A stretch of DNA of 64,000 bases from NCBI GenBank assembly GCA_911728455.2, contig OU452221.1, positions 9,838,141 through 9,902,140 on the forward strand. Reading direction: 5' to 3'. The notes under the pieces were generated by a model that had not been told where the DNA came from, searched no databases, and saw only the letters and a program-made list of their open reading frames with translations. Positions 61,648 to 64,000 of this stretch are shown here, piece by piece. The stretch is from Marthasterias glacialis (taxonomy: Eukaryota; Echinodermata; Asteroidea; Forcipulatida; Asteriidae). The translations under genes and the position numbers were made by a program. Every line of letters starts with the position of its first letter. Position 1 is the first letter of the stretch.

Positions 61648-61845
61648 GGGCCCAGTTGTGCCCAAAGCTGTTAAGCAGAAAATATTGCTTAGCAAATATT
61701 TTTGCTGAGCAAAACATGAGTGGGGCACCAGTCGCAACGATGCAGACTTTATGGAATTTCGGCTGGTTACCTGTTTCTGCCCAGCAAAATTTTTATGTGC
61801 TTATAGCAAGTGTTTGTATCTTACAGACTTTACGAAGTTGGGCCC
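61648..61845. mobile_element. short TIR element, GGGCCCARYT ends
   Basis: Left GGGCCCAGTTGTGCCCAAAG followed by CTGTTAAGCA; right, reverse-complemented, GGGCCCAACTTCGTAAAGTC, with TGCTTAGCAAATATTTTTGC and its weak complement inside. About 198 bp. A piece of similar sequence (TGCTAAGCAAGAATTTTG) is at 31037-31055. Such elements are common in echinoderms as far as I recall. Confidence 0.7.
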
Positions 61846-63247
61846 TGATGGGAAAGAAAGATGGTTCACCCGTGGCGTTCTTTAATACAACAATATTCTG
61901 AAACAAGGTGATTTCTGGCAAGACTTTGTTTTTGTTTGTTTTCCCCTTTTTTTTCTGTACAGGATTCTGCCTTAATTCACTTGGCTGTAACCAGCTAACT
62001 TGTGCACGTCAGAGATGACATAGTAAACAGGAGTCCTTCCTCTTCATGATTTAAACTGCACTCTTGTTACATTGAAATTGAAACGACAATATGCTGGCTG
62101 TGTTGTTTTGTTTTACTCTTACGAAATCATGAATCATAGCTGCGAATACTAGAGTGATTGATATTCCTTAGAATGGAGCTTTATGAAACTGATCCTTTAA
62201 TACTGGATCCGTGTCATCACTTTTTTCCTGCTCTTTGTGCATACTCAATTATTATTGATCTGGTAATTCACAGCAGAAAGAAACATAATAACGGAAATTA
62301 ATCTGAACACAACCGCCGATGTAACATAAAATTGTCAAGCTATTCCGACTAAAAAAAAAAGCAACTTATTATTGGCATCCGTTTACCAATCAATAATTCA
62401 TTGTCGTCCATGCAATACTTCTTCATTACACAAAACAAGATCAGCCGTGTTTATAATGATGGAAATTGTCTTTCTGACTAGATGTTTCTTAAAAGATCAG
62501 AACTACAAAATGATAATCGGCACAATTAGAGCGATTCGCAACACATTGCGCCACCAAGAGTTAGACTATAGCCTACAATTTTATAGAGTCAAAGTTATAG
62601 TTTTAACAACGACTATGAGCATACTGTTCGAAACGTCGAGAACAAATCAACGGCTCTTCTACGCTTCGTCCAAAAGAGAGTTTTACATGATTTAGTGTAC
62701 CTGCAGGAATAAACTAGAAATGGTCAGTTTTTATAATGAAGCACAAAAAGGCAAAATTGCAGAGAAGACTCTGTTTTATTTTTGCCAAGCACGTAAGGCC
62801 TCAAACTCAACAAGTTGAGATTAATATTCCAAACTCTTTTGTTAATATTGATTTGTAATTTGATTTAAAATTAAGTACTGTTAAGTCAATTAAAGAGATG
62901 CATTATTTATGTGTTTTGCGGGTTTATAATTATTTTGTGAATTGTATAATCATATGGCCTTTATGTGATTCTTGGTTGTGTCGGGTTGGTGGGGGCGGGT
63001 TAAATAATTCTCAAGCATAGTAATGGACTATAATCTGACGACTCTGTGTTTAGATGAATAGCTACGCCACGATTACACGAAAAGGTTAACTTTAACTCGT
63101 TACTTAATTGCACCACAATTGTCTCGTTTTTTGTATGAACAATATGCCGCAACAAGACCACTACTCGGCTAAATTATGATGTGTCAACCAAACACCCCTC
63201 TCTCCGAAATATTGGTTGTTCTGTATTATAATTTTATTTTGTATTTC

Positions 63248-63491
63248 ACTTGCCCCTCACTGCCTTAGCTTCCAACTCCCCGCTGAGGAAGCGACGTGCC
63301 CCCCTCCCCCCAAAATAAATAAATAAATAAATAAATAAATAAACAAATAAAAAATAAAAATACAAAATCCCAAGTGCCCCCAGGTAGATACATGTAATTC
63401 ATTAAAAACAAATTGTTCCTGTCCCCGCCCCACTGAAAACCAATGCCCTCGTGCCCCCTCCACCAGTGAACAAATCCTGGCTACGCCGCTG
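63248..63491 (-). mobile_element. partial hAT-like MITE with (TAAA)n tract
   Basis: On the minus strand it begins CAGCGGCGTAGCCAGGATTT at 63491, a typical hAT terminal sequence related to the element at 50350. A (TAAA)n tract lies at 63314-63356. The other end and a target duplication are not found, so it is probably truncated. Confidence 0.6.
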
Positions 63492-64000
63492 CACCAACAT
63501 ATTTTCTTAGTGCACCGCTGGCGCCAAAACCCTAAAGTCATCGCATCTTCCTCTTCTAGGGGTGCACCCCACTAAATAGGGAGAAAACAGTCCGTCGGCC
63601 TCATGAATATTTTGTACGCCCTCAAAATATTCCATACTAGAAAGATTCGAGGGCCAATTAAAAGGGGAACAGTGTGAAAACTTTGCACATGACCTGGGGG
63701 TTGTTGGCTTCTAACTTGAGGTATTTTGGATGACCTGGGCCCTGAAAAAATGGTCCTACTTGCTCGTAGGTGTAGGACCATTTTTCAAGATCGATGCTCG
63801 GACGTTTTGAAATTTACACAAGCGTAGGGGTGTTTTACTTGGGCAGAGAATAACTCGACGGGCCTCGGGACAACCCAGTTTCAAATTGACCAGAGGGTGG
63901 AAGTTTAGGACTCAATGAATACTTTTCTTTTTATTTCAAAACGCTGTGAGACTTCTAAGTATTTTAAAAGTATTTTTGAATATTTAGCGCTTTGCACTGT

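Larger units (their letters stand above)
58642..64000. other. 5' flank of the gene, no other gene seen
   Basis: 5.4 kb upstream of exon 1. A perfect CRE (TGACGTCA) lies at 59939-59946. A 23-bp unit TTTTATTCGGTTGTTTTG is duplicated at 60040-60078. TIR remnants are at 61648 and 63248. I cannot place a transcription start or TATA box, and I see no coding exon on either strand. Confidence 0.55.

Noticed and set aside
1-64000. CRISPR arrays, operons, LTR retroelements or other virus-like elements
   Set aside because: The sequence is eukaryotic with spliced genes. No evenly spaced direct repeats with unique spacers, no long terminal repeats and no polymerase, capsid or envelope motifs were seen.

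Overview
The window looks like intron-rich deuterostome DNA, most likely from an echinoderm such as a sea star. It is AT-rich, has GT-AG introns of 0.3 to 27 kb, and carries many short terminal-inverted-repeat (TIR) elements and tRNA-derived SINEs of kinds I associate with echinoderms. The taxon is an inference; no rRNA, mitochondrial or Hox-type marker is present.

One gene occupies almost the whole window, on the minus strand. I rebuilt 14 exons (58578 down to 493) with GT-AG junctions whose phases all agree. Together they give 2341 codons with no stop, and the gene runs off the left edge. The protein is the Piccolo/Bassoon/Fife-type presynaptic active-zone scaffold. It has an MGN myristoylation-type N-terminus, an ADLS-x-LT-x-x-ER segment like that of Piccolo, one C4-C4 zinc finger, and about 1900 residues of disordered and coiled-coil sequence that keep several Bassoon/Piccolo short motifs in order. 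A PDZ domain follows, then a linker with a GVDP motif that in Piccolo lies before C2A. The C2 domains should lie beyond position 1. A RIM gene was considered and rejected.

Layout. Positions 1-14427 hold exons 14 to 4, compactly spaced. Positions 14428-58360 hold three large introns (7.4, 27.5 and 8.6 kb), with only exon 3 (second half of the zinc finger, 21838-21990) and exon 2 (first half, 49513-49765) between them. Exon 1, with the start codon, is at 58361-58578. Positions 58579-64000 are 5' flanking or untranslated sequence.

The introns are rich in non-autonomous elements: three copies of a family made of repeated GGGTCA/TGACCC palindromes, two copies of a 370-bp TIR element, two copies of a roughly 210-bp TIR element, a hAT-type MITE with an exact 8-bp target duplication, two tRNA-SINE families, and one LINE 3' fragment. 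There is also a 24-bp minisatellite that reverses orientation in its middle, a complex CAG/GAC/AAC array, and about ten G or C runs of 11 to 18 bases.

One further open exon-like block (29218-29434, minus) sits inside intron 2. Its phase does not fit the host gene and it could be a nested gene. I found no convincing new molecular system. The most useful results are the complete in-frame gene model, its conserved interaction motifs, and the repeat structures.
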